Assembly: GCA_964563495.1 (NCBI GenBank)
Contig: CAZLYK010000037.1
Span: 1 to 42,893 of the forward strand
Length of the DNA stretch: 42,893 nucleotides
Direction: 5' to 3'
Source of the DNA: CAZLYK01 sp964563495
GTDB lineage: Bacteria > Acidobacteriota > Blastocatellia > RBC074
The translations under genes were made by a program, and so were the position numbers. The notes under the pieces were generated by a model. It searched no databases. It was given only the letters and a program-made list of their open reading frames with translations, and had not been told where the DNA came from. Below are positions 1 through 7,993 of this stretch, piece after piece (the stretch's first letter is position 1; each line of letters starts with the position of its first letter).

Positions 1-761
1 CCATCGGGATCAGATAGCAATCGGGCCTGGGCTTCAACCCATCGCACCTGCCCATCGGGGTTCAAGATACGGAACTCGTGGCTGAAATTCTCGCGATTAG
101 ATATGGCGTGGTTGATCTTGGCGCCGATCTCTTCGCGATCTTCCGGATGGAATCGCTTGATTGAATCGGCCAGGCCGATCGAATCGGATCCGGTTATCCG
201 ATTGGGGCGATTGGCAAGATTGATCTGATCGGACTCGATTTTCCAATCCAGCGGAGTCAGTCCGGCGACCTCGAGAGCGAATCGCAGTTTCCTTTCGCTC
301 TCGTGCAGAGCGGTTTCGGCGTGGTATTGCTCGGTCACATCACGGCCGAGGCAACGAACCACCACTGAATCGAGCGGGTCCCGGCGAAGTGAATTGGTGT
401 ATTCGAGGGTGATCTTGTCGCCTTTGGGAGAGACGAAACTGGCCGCGCCGTTCATTTTGCCCTCCTTGAGCACCCGATTGAGATAAGTCTGAAACAACGG
501 CCGGTTGCGCTCGGGCAGGAAATCACTGATCCTGCGTCCAATGATCTCCTCGCTCCGATCGAGACCAAGAAAATCCAGGACGGACTGATTGACGCTCAGA
601 ATCCTGCCTTCGGTGTCGTGAGTGCCGACGAATAAGCCGCTGTTCTCAACCAGGTCCCGGTAGCACTCTTCACTCATAATCAAAGCCTCATCGGCTTCTT
701 GATGCTCGGTCATAGCGTCCACGGCTTCAGTCTGGAGGAGATTGGATCTTTCGATTGGCAT
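1..761 (-). CDS. PAS-domain sensor protein (probable histidine kinase), 3' part outside window
   Basis: Reading the minus strand from ATG at 761 gives an open frame running off the left edge. Two PAS modules are visible. The first starts near 'YRDLVENSGLFVGTHD' and ends in a PAC-type segment with 'GRDVTEQYHAE'. The second carries 'FHPEDREEIG' and 'HEFRILNPDGQVRWVEAQ'. This pattern is typical of multi-PAS sensor kinases, and the kinase core would lie beyond base 1, so kinase function is inferred, not seen. In-frame ATGs at 761, 713 and 677 are all possible starts. None has a strong ribosome site, though GAGG precedes the one at 677. The gene is divergent from a NarL-type response regulator, which suggests but does not prove a signalling pair. 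Confidence 0.8.
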   Translation of the reverse strand, partial: MPIERSNLLQTEAVDAMTEHQEADEALIMSEECYRDLVENSGLFVGTHDTEGRILSVNQSVLDFLGLDRSEEIIGRRISDFLPERNRPLFQTYLNRVLKEGKMNGAASFVSPKGDKITLEYTNSLRRDPLDSVVVRCLGRDVTEQYHAETALHESERKLRFALEVAGLTPLDWKIESDQINLANRPNRITGSDSIGLADSIKRFHPEDREEIGAKINHAISNRENFSHEFRILNPDGQVRWVEAQARLLSDPD

Positions 762-1212
762 ATGCCCAGAGAATAACTTTAAAGAACGGAAAACTTCAAC
801 GCCTTGCCAGATTAATTTTCAAGAGATTGAGTTTATAGCCCTTGACCTTAAGGCCGATTCCACGATATACCAAACCGGATCTTGTAAGTTTCAATTCGCG
901 ATTTGCTCAGGGCTTACCACGAAGCTTATCAAGAGAATACGGAAAGATGATTTTCCTCACGAGTTTGCTTACGCCCCAAACGATATTGGTCTGGAATTTA
1001 AAGCTGAGGTTTTTCTTGTCAGTCCACTGCCCCCGCTGACCACCCTTGAAGTTTGCCAATCATATTCACACCCGGCATTTGAGAAGCTCTGCGCACGAGA
1101 TCGATTGTCCAATTGTCATTTGCGTGGGATCTGCTCAATCTCCGGAACACGGTATGAAGCGATAAAGCGGATGGCAGTGGCAATCTCCTGACCTCACTAA
1201 AGGAGATACAAA
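762..1212. other. Divergent intergenic region between sensor and response regulator
   Basis: This 451-bp stretch is visibly more AT-rich than the flanking genes and should hold the promoters of both divergent genes. It contains an open frame starting TTG at 742, which I do not accept as a gene: it overlaps the sensor N-terminus, has atypical Cys-rich composition and matches no family I know. An AGGAG ribosome site at 1201-1205 belongs to the response regulator. No clear promoter, tRNA or repeat was recognised. Confidence 0.5.
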
Positions 1213-2004
1213 ATGAAATCTGGTACGGGAGCTGTCAGTCAGCCTATCCGTATATTGCTGGTCGACGATCAAGCCATAGTTCGAGAAGGGCTTCGCATGT
1301 TGCTGGAAAGCCAGCAAGGATTGACTGTTGCAGCGGAAGCATCGACTTGTACTGAGGCGATCGCCGCTGCGACCATGGTTCAACCGGACGTCGTCCTGCT
1401 TGATTTGGACCTTGATGGCAGCAATGGCCAGGCTTGCCTGACCGAATTGGTCAAAGTCGCACCTCATACAAGAGTCCTGGTCCTAACCGGAACTCCCGAT
1501 TTGGAGCTGCATCACCAGGCAATCTACAAGGGCGCCATGGGTCTGGTCCGTAAGCTCGAAGCGGCCCAGGTCCTCTTGCAGGCGATCGAGAAGGTCTACC
1601 ACGGCGAGGTCTGGATCGATGGCGCGTTAATGGCGCGGATACTGCGTGACCTGCGAAACCCTCACGAGAGCAAACCCGCTCTTGAAAACGGTCAACCCAC
1701 ATCTTCCAATCACAATTTTGACCATGAGCAGGGGAAGCATAATGGCGAAGGCGGACGAGTTCCCATTCCCAAATTGACGCCTGAAGATGCCGTCAAGATC
1801 GCTCAATTGACCGATCGGGAGCGGGAAGTTATCGCACTGGTCGGGGAGGGGCTGAAAAACAAAGAGATCGCCGACCGGCTTTTTATCAGCGACATTACCG
1901 TCCGTCACCACCTCTCTTCGATCTTCTCAAAATTAGAAGTCAAGGATCGTTTTGAGCTGGCGATTTATGCTTATCGTCACGGCCTCGCCAAATTGCCGAT
2001 TTGA
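1213..2004 (+). CDS. NarL/LuxR-family response regulator
   Basis: This is a two-domain transcription regulator of 263 residues. The receiver domain opens with 'ILLVDDQAIVREGL' (acidic pair), carries the phosphoacceptor Asp in 'VVLLDLDLDG', the conserved Thr in 'VLVLTGTPD' and the Lys in 'GLVRKLEAA'. After a hydrophilic linker (about residues 150-190), the LuxR/GerE helix-turn-helix reads 'LTDREREVIALVGEGLKNKE' followed by 'RLFISDITVRHHLSSIF'. The ATG is preceded by AGGAG at 1201-1205 with 7-nt spacing. It is divergent from a PAS sensor and is the last gene before the polysaccharide locus, so it may control that locus; this is inference from position only. The receiver is intact, so phosphorylation-dependent activity is expected. 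Confidence 0.93.
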   Translation: MKSGTGAVSQPIRILLVDDQAIVREGLRMLLESQQGLTVAAEASTCTEAIAAATMVQPDVVLLDLDLDGSNGQACLTELVKVAPHTRVLVLTGTPDLELHHQAIYKGAMGLVRKLEAAQVLLQAIEKVYHGEVWIDGALMARILRDLRNPHESKPALENGQPTSSNHNFDHEQGKHNGEGGRVPIPKLTPEDAVKIAQLTDREREVIALVGEGLKNKEIADRLFISDITVRHHLSSIFSKLEVKDRFELAIYAYRHGLAKLPI

Positions 2005-2016
2005 CTGAAATCGGCA
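1994..2016 (+). terminator. Perfect 9-bp stem-loop across the response-regulator stop codon
   Basis: TGCCGATTT (1994-2002) and AAATCGGCA (2008-2016) are perfect inverted repeats around a 5-nt loop. The TGA stop (2002-2004) lies at the top of the left arm. There is no T-run afterwards, so it is not a classical intrinsic terminator. It may act in 3'-end stabilisation, or be chance. Confidence 0.4.
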
Positions 2017-2710
2017 TGAACATGGCCGGCAGATTCTCAGATTTGGCACTTCCGGTCTACATATTGATAGTACATATGTGCCAATTTAACATGCCTTGAA
2101 GTTTTCCAGCAGGTCTTGAAGTTATAAATTGGTTCAATTGGACGATGTGCGGAAGAGTGGTTTTGAGTTATTTACATGGCGCTGAGAAATCCCCTGTTTT
2201 GAAGGACAAATCAGCTCTGGAATAAGTGAGAGATTGAGATTGTCTTAAGAGCAGGCGTATTGGTTGAAATCCTGGGTTTGATTCTTCAGCATAATTGCTG
2301 CTCGATTTGCCTGGCATCGGATCGAGATTTATTATCCGGCGCTGACGGCTGGAATCAAAAAAAACAACCGCCTAAAAATCCGGCATCCAAATAAGCGCGG
2401 CCGATACCGGTTGAGTTCACCTCCGCCCCCCTGATTCGGTTCCACGATGAGCTCAATCGAGTATGCGACTGGAAGCAGTAGAACAAAACTATTAAGTCAG
2501 CTCAGCCTGCTTCGAGATTGCCTTCGGCAAATCTAGAGCCGCGATCCCTTTTCTGATTCCCGGGTGCAGGGAATAGCCACACCTTCTTCGTGCTCCGACC
2601 AAATTAAGTGTTGAGATCAACGCTTGGCGTAGAGGTGCGGGCTTTTGGGCATCATTGTCCCCCAATGTTGCTCGTCGATCTTTGAGATTAGGTGAACGGG
2701 AGTAGTAATT
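2005..2710. other. 706-bp non-coding region upstream of the polysaccharide locus, with several dyads
   Basis: No convincing gene is seen here on either strand. TTGGCAC (2043-2049) and GTGCCAA (2078-2084) form a spaced inverted repeat. A hairpin with one bulge lies at 2515-2534 (AGATTGCC, loop TTC, GGCAAATCT). A 20-bp dyad lies at 2606-2625 (AAGTGTTGA / TCAACGCTT, one G-T pair). A 5-bp dyad CATTG/CAATG lies at 2653-2667. GGAG at 2699-2702 is the ribosome site of the next gene. The size and the dyads make this the likely promoter/leader of the locus, but no promoter boxes were assigned. Confidence 0.5.
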
Positions 2711-3007
2711 ATGTTGATCAAAAACAAGAGTAAGCTATTGCTTGTCATTCTGCTGTGCATTTGCTTGAGTTCGATGGTGCTTGGTCAAAACCGCACTCCA
2801 ACCGAACAGGTGGCCAACCAAGTCTCGCTTGTCAAAAACCCGACAACGCATAACCAGCCGGAACGAAAAGCCGCGGATTCAGGGTTCGGCTTCGGGCAGG
2901 AAGATCCAATGCTTCTGCTGTTAGTGGGGCTGGCTGCCTTCGTCGCGGCAACGACACTCAGACGCAAGCGATCACGCAGTGACGCGCAAACCACAACTGG
3001 TGTCTAG
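2711..3007 (+). CDS. Short secreted protein with PEP-CTERM-like C-terminal sorting tail
   Basis: The protein has 98 residues. Residues 1-25 form a signal peptide: Lys-rich start, hydrophobic core 'LLLVILLCICLSSMVL', likely cleavage after LG-Q. Residues 26-58 are hydrophilic and low-complexity. The end has three parts: a short acidic 'GQEDP' (62-66), a hydrophobic helix (67-83) beginning 'MLLLLVGLAAFVAA', and the basic cluster RRKR (84-87) followed by a polar tail. That order of acid-Pro motif, helix and Arg-rich end is the architecture of exosortase substrates (PEP-CTERM type), with EDP where PEP would be. Several neighbours resemble exosortase-locus families. It could also be an ordinary small membrane protein. 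GGAG at 2699-2702 supports the ATG. The mature part would be only about 40 residues. Function unknown. Confidence 0.65.
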   Translation: MLIKNKSKLLLVILLCICLSSMVLGQNRTPTEQVANQVSLVKNPTTHNQPERKAADSGFGFGQEDPMLLLLVGLAAFVAATTLRRKRSRSDAQTTTGV

Positions 3008-3044
3008 ACTTCGCTCTCACCGAAAAACTGGCTTTTGACCGGCT

Positions 3045-3068
3045 GGCGTCTCCGTTCGTCGAGACGCC
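3045..3068 (+). other. Intercistronic hairpin, 8-bp perfect stem
   Basis: GGCGTCTC (3045-3052) and GAGACGCC (3061-3068) pair across an 8-nt loop. The hairpin sits between the small secreted protein and the chain-length gene. No T-run follows, so termination is doubtful. It may protect or separate the short upstream message, and its presence argues against the chain-length gene starting upstream of 3128. Confidence 0.45.
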
Positions 3069-3127
3069 GGTTCGGGTGGCAGACGGTAAGCGGCGTGGTT
3101 CGGGATAACTATTTTTCAAATAAAGAT

Positions 3128-4708
3128 ATGATGTTACGGCCAAGAAAAATCAGCGACTATTTGGAGATGATCTGGCGGCGCAAGTGGGTTCTATTTTTAA
3201 TGGCGTTGGTGATGTTGATCGCAACATACTACATCATCCGCCGCATCCCTTCGCTCTACGAGTCACGCGCGTTGATCGTGATCAACAAGGATATCCCAAC
3301 GACGGGTGATTTCGTCATTCCTGAGAGCGCGACCTTTACCACCGTCAATCAGTTACTGACCAGCCGCGGCAACGCCGCCGCCCTGGTCAGCCGGTACAAG
3401 CTCTATCCAAAAATAAAAGACCGCGAATCGGCCATCCAGACGTTGCAGAAGGCGATCAAGCTCGACGTCAAGATGCGCGGGTATTATCCGGAAGGGCCCG
3501 AATCGATGACCCTTGCCTACCGCTATCCGGATCCGGCAATCGCGCAGAGTGTCGTCGCCGACCTGGTCTCGAATTTCGAGCAGGCCAATCAACAGATCCG
3601 CGAGCACGCCGCCGGGGAAGCCGAGCGGATGAACAGCAAGATCGTCGAGATCGAGAATAAACTCAAGCAGATCGCTCCTCAGCAAAACCTCGAATTTCTC
3701 CGCAGCGCGGCGGCGACTCGTGCGGCCAGCGAAGCAGCCGCCACTCGGACACAGCGATTTACCGTTCAGTCATCGGTCGAGACCTTGAGCGACAAAGAAT
3801 ACGCGCTCGAACGTCAGATCAACGATTTGAAAGGCCAGATCGCCGAGGCGGAAAAGAACCTCAAATCCACGCAATCGAGCACCCCGATGGCCGGCAACGC
3901 CGCCTACGGCGCCCTGCTGGTTCGCAAATCCGAGATCGAGGCTCAAATCAAGATCTATCAGACACAGTACACCGACAAGAACCCAAAGGTGATTGCCGCT
4001 CGCGAGCAACTGGCCGGGATTGAGCGTGAGATGAAGCGGGTCGAGGCGAGCGGCGGCGCCGCCGCCGTCGCCGCATCCACTCCGGAGGCGATGGAGTTGA
4101 AGAGATTGAAGCAGCAGTTGGGCCAGTTTGAGACCGACCTCGACGTGACTCGCCGGGATCTTGGCCGTAAGAAACAATCGCTCGACACCCTGGCGATTTC
4201 CGGGGCCGGCTCGATCGCCGGTGTTCCGTCCCCGTCCGGTTCATTCACCGAGAGCCGGGCCGAATATGATCGCCTGTTGATTCGATACAACACGCTCAAC
4301 GACAAGCAGGATGCGCTCATGAAGTTGGCCGGTATCGCCGGCTCGGGCACGCCTATGTTTCAGATCGTTGATACCCCAAACCGGCCGGAGCTGCCGGTCG
4401 CGCCGAACAAGCTCATGCTCATGCTCATGGCGGCCGGGCTCGCCGTCGGGTTTGGCCTGGCGCTGGTCTTCGCTTTGGAGTTGCCGCGCATGTTTCAGCT
4501 CAACGACGATCAGGATGTTGAGTACTACCTGGGTGCGCCGGTCCTCGCTTATATCCCAGAAACCCTGACCAATACAGAGCGCAGCCGGGACCGCAAAGTG
4601 CGATGGATGCGAGGATTGATCTTCCTCATGATGGCCGCGGCGCTGGTCCCAATACTGATCCTGGTCTTGAACCGCCTGCAAGTTTTTCAAATTCTAGGTA
4701 GTCGTTGA
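3128..4708 (+). CDS. Polysaccharide chain-length determinant (Wzz/GNVR, exosortase-locus type)
   Basis: This inner-membrane co-polymerase sets polymer length and links synthesis to export. The protein is 526 residues from the ATG at 3128 (a second ATG follows directly). An upstream in-frame start near 3035 would add an Arg-rich stretch overlapping a hairpin and lacks a ribosome site. TM1 is 'WVLFLMALVMLIATYYII' (about 17-34). A Wzz-type segment follows ('YESRALIVI'), then a long coiled-coil (about 150-400) rich in Glu/Gln/Lys heptads. 'PNRPELPVAPNK' is the Pro-rich stretch before TM2 'LMLMLMAAGLAVGFGLALVF'. A third hydrophobic helix near the C-terminus (from 'GLIFLMMAAALVPILIL') resembles the PEP-CTERM-locus subfamily (TIGR03007, from memory). 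No kinase domain is fused; the partner ATPase is the next gene. Confidence 0.9.
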   Translation: MMLRPRKISDYLEMIWRRKWVLFLMALVMLIATYYIIRRIPSLYESRALIVINKDIPTTGDFVIPESATFTTVNQLLTSRGNAAALVSRYKLYPKIKDRESAIQTLQKAIKLDVKMRGYYPEGPESMTLAYRYPDPAIAQSVVADLVSNFEQANQQIREHAAGEAERMNSKIVEIENKLKQIAPQQNLEFLRSAAATRAASEAAATRTQRFTVQSSVETLSDKEYALERQINDLKGQIAEAEKNLKSTQSSTPMAGNAAYGALLVRKSEIEAQIKIYQTQYTDKNPKVIAAREQLAGIEREMKRVEASGGAAAVAASTPEAMELKRLKQQLGQFETDLDVTRRDLGRKKQSLDTLAISGAGSIAGVPSPSGSFTESRAEYDRLLIRYNTLNDKQDALMKLAGIAGSGTPMFQIVDTPNRPELPVAPNKLMLMLMAAGLAVGFGLALVFALELPRMFQLNDDQDVEYYLGAPVLAYIPETLTNTERSRDRKVRWMRGLIFLMMAAALVPILILVLNRLQVFQILGSR

Positions 4709-4763
4709 TTGATTGACCAATAAAGCATGCCCCGTATCTCAGACTCTCGGAATGGAGATCACG

Positions 4764-5594
4764 ATGAGACAGACATCAGACCATTTAAAAGTAGTCAAGG
4801 ATTCGGAACAGCCTGAAGAGGCAATTACCGGGGAGGAAACCGAAGAGACTGAAGAAAGTGAAGAGAGTGAAGCGGCGCCTTCGGAAGGGCAGGCGCTGGA
4901 GCGCAGCTTCACCCATCTTCAGCCGCTTATGCGACCGGTCCAGGAGGCGGAGCTCTCACTGGTCCGCGTCGACCCGCACCTGGTCACGATCCAGGAGATC
5001 GACCAGACCGCAGCGTCGCAGTACAACCGGCTTGCCATTCAGTTGATTTCCGGGGCCATCAAAAACCCGCCGCTCAAGCGGGTGCTGATTACCTCGGCGC
5101 AGCACCGTGAGGGTCGCACCTGTGTGACGCTCAATTTAGCGGCGGCATTGGCGCGGGCCAAGCAGAGGGTGCTGGTGGTCGACGGCGATATGATGCGACC
5201 ATCGGTTAACCGCATGCTCGGCGTCGAAACCGAGATCGGTCTGGCCGAAGCCTTGTCCGAAGGATTGCCGGCCGAATTAGCCGTGACGCGGCTGATGCCG
5301 ATCAGCTTTGACATTCTGCCGACCCGTGCACAAGTTGAAAACTCAGCGGAACTTCTCGCCTCGCCGGATTTCAAGGCGATGCTCGCTGCTCTTGACCCCG
5401 GTTACGATTTTATCCTTTTCGATTCTGCCCCACTCATGACGTCTGCCGACGCAAGCCTGCTCGTCTTACATACACACGCGACCTTGATGGTGGTCCGGCC
5501 GGGCACGACATCTCCCTCGCAGATGTCCAAGGCCGTCGCCCTGCTCAGCGAAGATCAGCTCTTTGGAGTAGTGCTCAATCGCGTACCTGCATAA
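4764..5594 (+). CDS. BY-kinase-like (CpsD/Wzc-C) P-loop ATPase, possibly inactive as kinase
   Basis: The fold is that of bacterial tyrosine kinases that partner Wzz proteins. The start at 4764 is chosen for GGAG at 4754-4757; an in-frame ATG at 4752 is alternative. Residues 15-45 are very acidic (repeated Glu/Thr/Ser). The Walker A region is 'TSAQHREGRTCVTLNLAAA' (about 110-128): the usual GEGKT/S lysine is Arg118. Walker A' is 'VLVVDGDMMRPS' (136-147), with DGD where DAD is usual. Walker B is 'YDFILFDSAP' (214-223). The protein ends 'VVLNRVPA' without the Tyr cluster that is autophosphorylated in active BY-kinases. So it probably binds the chain-length protein but may not be a working tyrosine kinase; this is inference. 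It lies 55 nt after the chain-length gene, as expected for a split Wzc. Confidence 0.85.
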   Translation: MRQTSDHLKVVKDSEQPEEAITGEETEETEESEESEAAPSEGQALERSFTHLQPLMRPVQEAELSLVRVDPHLVTIQEIDQTAASQYNRLAIQLISGAIKNPPLKRVLITSAQHREGRTCVTLNLAAALARAKQRVLVVDGDMMRPSVNRMLGVETEIGLAEALSEGLPAELAVTRLMPISFDILPTRAQVENSAELLASPDFKAMLAALDPGYDFILFDSAPLMTSADASLLVLHTHATLMVVRPGTTSPSQMSKAVALLSEDQLFGVVLNRVPA

Positions 5595-5615
5595 CCCCGT
5601 TCAGTTGATAAGAAT

Positions 5616-5632
5616 ACCCGATCGAGTCGGGT
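5616..5632 (+). other. Small intercistronic hairpin before the priming transferase
   Basis: ACCCGA (5616-5621) and TCGGGT (5627-5632) form a 6-bp stem with loop TCGAG, followed by TTAAAAAATTT. The following run is A-rich, not T-rich, on the plus strand, so this is at best a weak terminator or processing site. Confidence 0.3.
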
Positions 5633-5660
5633 TAAAAAATTTAGTTTCGGGAATGTTGCG

Positions 5661-7043
5661 ATGATTGTCAGGAATCGTGCGATCACATTTGGACTGCTGA
5701 TTGGCGAAGGCGTGCTGGTTTACTTATGCGGCGTGCTGTCGATCTATATGCGGTTCGATGAAGACGCGATGCTCATTCTCAGCGAGGAGAACGGCTGGCT
5801 CAAGCTGCTGCTGGCGATGGCAGTGGTGCAATCATCATTCTATCTCTTCGATCTATACGACTTTCAAATGATCCAGCAGCGGTCGGTGCTGGCGGTCAGG
5901 CTCGTCCAATCTTTGGGGTTGACGGCGATCGTTCTCTCGCTGGTCTTTTACGCCCTGCCGCAATTGAGATTGGGTCGCGGGGTTTTTCTCGTCGCGCTCA
6001 TGCTCATGCTGACGTTGATGTTGAGCTGGCGGCTGCTCCTGCAATGGTTGGTCGTCCATCCGCGGCTGTCGGAGAAGATTCTGATCCTGGGCACCGAAGA
6101 GAACGCGATCGGGATTGCCCGCGAGGTTCTGCATCGCCGTCAGGTTGGTTATGAAGTGGTGGGTTTTGTCGGCGATGACCCGCAGCTCGTCGGTCGAAGC
6201 CTGTTCAACCCGACGGTGGTCGGCGTCATGAGCGACCTCGAAAGGATAGTTGAAAAGCACAACCCCGACCGGATCCTGGTCGCCTTTACCGATCGCCGCG
6301 GCCGTTTGCCGCTCGAACTGCTGCTCAAGTTCAAGGTCCGCGATGAGATCGTGATCGAGGATTCCGGGGCGTTTTATGAGCGATTGACCGGCAAGATCAA
6401 CACCGACCGTTTGCGGCCCGGGCAGCTGATCTTCACCGAGACCATGAGTTGGATGCGGTTCTATCGCCGGCTACGACGATTGATCGATATTGTCCTCTCG
6501 CTCTTCGGGTTGATGATTGCATCGCCGGTCATGCTGCTGATTTCGATTGCGGTCAAGCTCGAATCGGACGGCCCGGCCTTTTATCGTCAGGAGAGGGTCG
6601 GGCATCACGGAAAACATTTTTGGATCATCAAGTTTCGTTCAATGAGGGCGGACGCCGAAAAAAACGGGGCGGTCTGGGCCAAGCAGAGTGATCCGCGTGT
6701 TACTCGTGTCGGGCGACTGATCCGCCAAACCAGGCTGGATGAGTTGCCGCAGCTGATCAACATTCTACGCGGTGAGATGACTTTGATCGGCCCGCGCCCC
6801 GAAAGGCCGGAGTTCGTCGCCCAGCTCGAGCAGCTGATCCCGTTCTACGCTGAACGCCATCTGGTCAAGCCCGGTCTCACCGGATGGGCGCAGGTGTGTT
6901 ATCCGTATGGCGCCTCGATCGCCGACGCCCGCGAAAAACACCAGTACGATTTGTATTACATCAAGAATCAGGCGCCCCTGCTTGACGCGATTATCCTGTT
7001 GGAGACGGCGAGGGTCGTCCTCTTCGGACGGCTCGCTCGCTGA
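5661..7043 (+). CDS. Undecaprenyl-phosphate sugar-phosphate transferase (EpsB_2/WcaJ type)
   Basis: This enzyme starts the repeat unit by moving a sugar-1-phosphate onto undecaprenyl phosphate at the inner membrane. Of 460 residues, the first about 130 hold four hydrophobic helices. A CoA-binding/Rossmann-like section follows ('EKILILGTEENAIGIAREVL'), then a TM helix ('IVLSLFGLMIASPVMLLISI') and the catalytic bacterial sugar-transferase domain: 'FYRQERVGHHGKHFWIIKFR', 'TRLDELPQLINILRGEMTLI', 'GPRPERPEFV' and 'VKPGLTGWAQV'. The segment 'YPYGASIADAREKHQYDLYY' is characteristic of the PEP-CTERM-associated subfamily (TIGR03013, from memory). Its length matches the family. No strong ribosome site is seen before the ATG. 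Confidence 0.93.
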   Translation: MIVRNRAITFGLLIGEGVLVYLCGVLSIYMRFDEDAMLILSEENGWLKLLLAMAVVQSSFYLFDLYDFQMIQQRSVLAVRLVQSLGLTAIVLSLVFYALPQLRLGRGVFLVALMLMLTLMLSWRLLLQWLVVHPRLSEKILILGTEENAIGIAREVLHRRQVGYEVVGFVGDDPQLVGRSLFNPTVVGVMSDLERIVEKHNPDRILVAFTDRRGRLPLELLLKFKVRDEIVIEDSGAFYERLTGKINTDRLRPGQLIFTETMSWMRFYRRLRRLIDIVLSLFGLMIASPVMLLISIAVKLESDGPAFYRQERVGHHGKHFWIIKFRSMRADAEKNGAVWAKQSDPRVTRVGRLIRQTRLDELPQLINILRGEMTLIGPRPERPEFVAQLEQLIPFYAERHLVKPGLTGWAQVCYPYGASIADAREKHQYDLYYIKNQAPLLDAIILLETARVVLFGRLAR

Positions 7044-7137
7044 AATTGAGGGAGGGTCGTCGGGGTTCATGCAGAGAGGCATCGCGCCAGAATCTGTCGA
7101 TCCCGGCGATTTGAACCATAAAAAATAGGAGAACCAT

Positions 7138-7965
7138 ATGAAAGGACAGAAGACCCAGCTCCGAGTGATTCGATTCGGCGGATTTGTTGCGCTTCTCGCC
7201 GTTGTCTGCTCGCTGTTAAACACCCAGGTCTCGGCGCAGGCGCCATCGTCTTCGTCCAGGTCTTCATCTGCCGGCAAGGCGAAGCTGGCCAACGGCCAGA
7301 CGGCGGCGGCAAATGCTCCCAACGCGGATTCAACCAACGCCAACAAGGAAGATGAAGCCATGATCAGGGACATCTTTCGCCGATTTCATGAAAACTATCG
7401 TTTGGGGCCCGATGATGAGCTGGCCATTCGCGTCAAAGGGCAACCCGATTACTCGCTCGACAAAGCCAAGGTCTCGCCGGTGGGGAGCATCTATCATCCG
7501 CTGCTCGGCGAGGTCAGCGTGGCCGGCATGACGATCGTCCAGCTCAAGGCACAATTGACCAAGGACTTGAGCGAATACCTGGTCGACCCGTTGATCAGTG
7601 TCGAACTGCTCGAGGCGCACAGCGCCAAGATCGGAGTTCTGGGTGAGGTGGCAAAACCCGGGATCATCCTCATGACCAGGCCATTGAGTGTGCTGGACGC
7701 GATTACTGAAGCGGGAGGAATTCTGGACACTGGAAAGAAGAGCGGTGTGACGGTCTTGCGGCTAGGGCTGGATGGGACCCGCAAACCGATCAAGGTCAAT
7801 GTTAAGCGGATTCTCGAAGGCAAGGCCGATCCGGAAGAGAATCTCGCACTACGGGCAGGGGACACTGTGATCGTTGATGGCAACTTTAAGAAGGTGCTGC
7901 CGCTCATCGCGTCCATCGCAGGATTCGCCAATCTCATGACTCTGATCTCAGTCGGAGGCAGGTGA
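7138..7965 (+). CDS. Polysaccharide export protein (Wza-like, poly_export plus SLBB)
   Basis: This is an outer-membrane or periplasmic export component. AGGAGA at 7127-7132 supports the ATG. Residues 1-35 form a signal peptide ending 'TQVSAQA' (signal peptidase I type). There is no good lipobox, unlike E. coli Wza. After a Ser/Ala-rich linker, the poly_export domain begins at 'YRLGPDDELAIRVKGQPDYS' (about 82-150), with 'GSIYHPLLGEVSVAGMT' and 'LSEYLVDPLISVELLEA'. An SLBB domain follows ('KIGVLGEVAKPGIILM' through 'ENLALRAGDTVIVDGNF'). The last about 25 residues are hydrophobic ('VLPLIASIAGFANLMTLIS'). At 275 residues with one SLBB it is shorter than Wza, so another outer-membrane part may be needed. 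Confidence 0.92.
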   Translation: MKGQKTQLRVIRFGGFVALLAVVCSLLNTQVSAQAPSSSSRSSSAGKAKLANGQTAAANAPNADSTNANKEDEAMIRDIFRRFHENYRLGPDDELAIRVKGQPDYSLDKAKVSPVGSIYHPLLGEVSVAGMTIVQLKAQLTKDLSEYLVDPLISVELLEAHSAKIGVLGEVAKPGIILMTRPLSVLDAITEAGGILDTGKKSGVTVLRLGLDGTRKPIKVNVKRILEGKADPEENLALRAGDTVIVDGNFKKVLPLIASIAGFANLMTLISVGGR

Positions 7966-7993
7966 TCTTGGCGCGATACAGTAAGGGACAATC

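Noticed and set aside
742..1191. 149-codon plus-strand frame with TTG start behind GGAGGAG
   Set aside because: It overlaps the sensor N-terminus on the other strand, the ribosome-like GGAGGAG is only one base from the start, and its composition is unlike neighbouring genes. No family resemblance.
3035..3127. Longer N-terminus of the chain-length protein
   Set aside because: The extension is Arg-rich, covers a perfect hairpin and has no ribosome site; TM1 follows normally from 3128.
5616..5632. Strong intrinsic terminator splitting the operon
   Set aside because: Stem of only 6 bp followed by A-rich, not T-rich, sequence.
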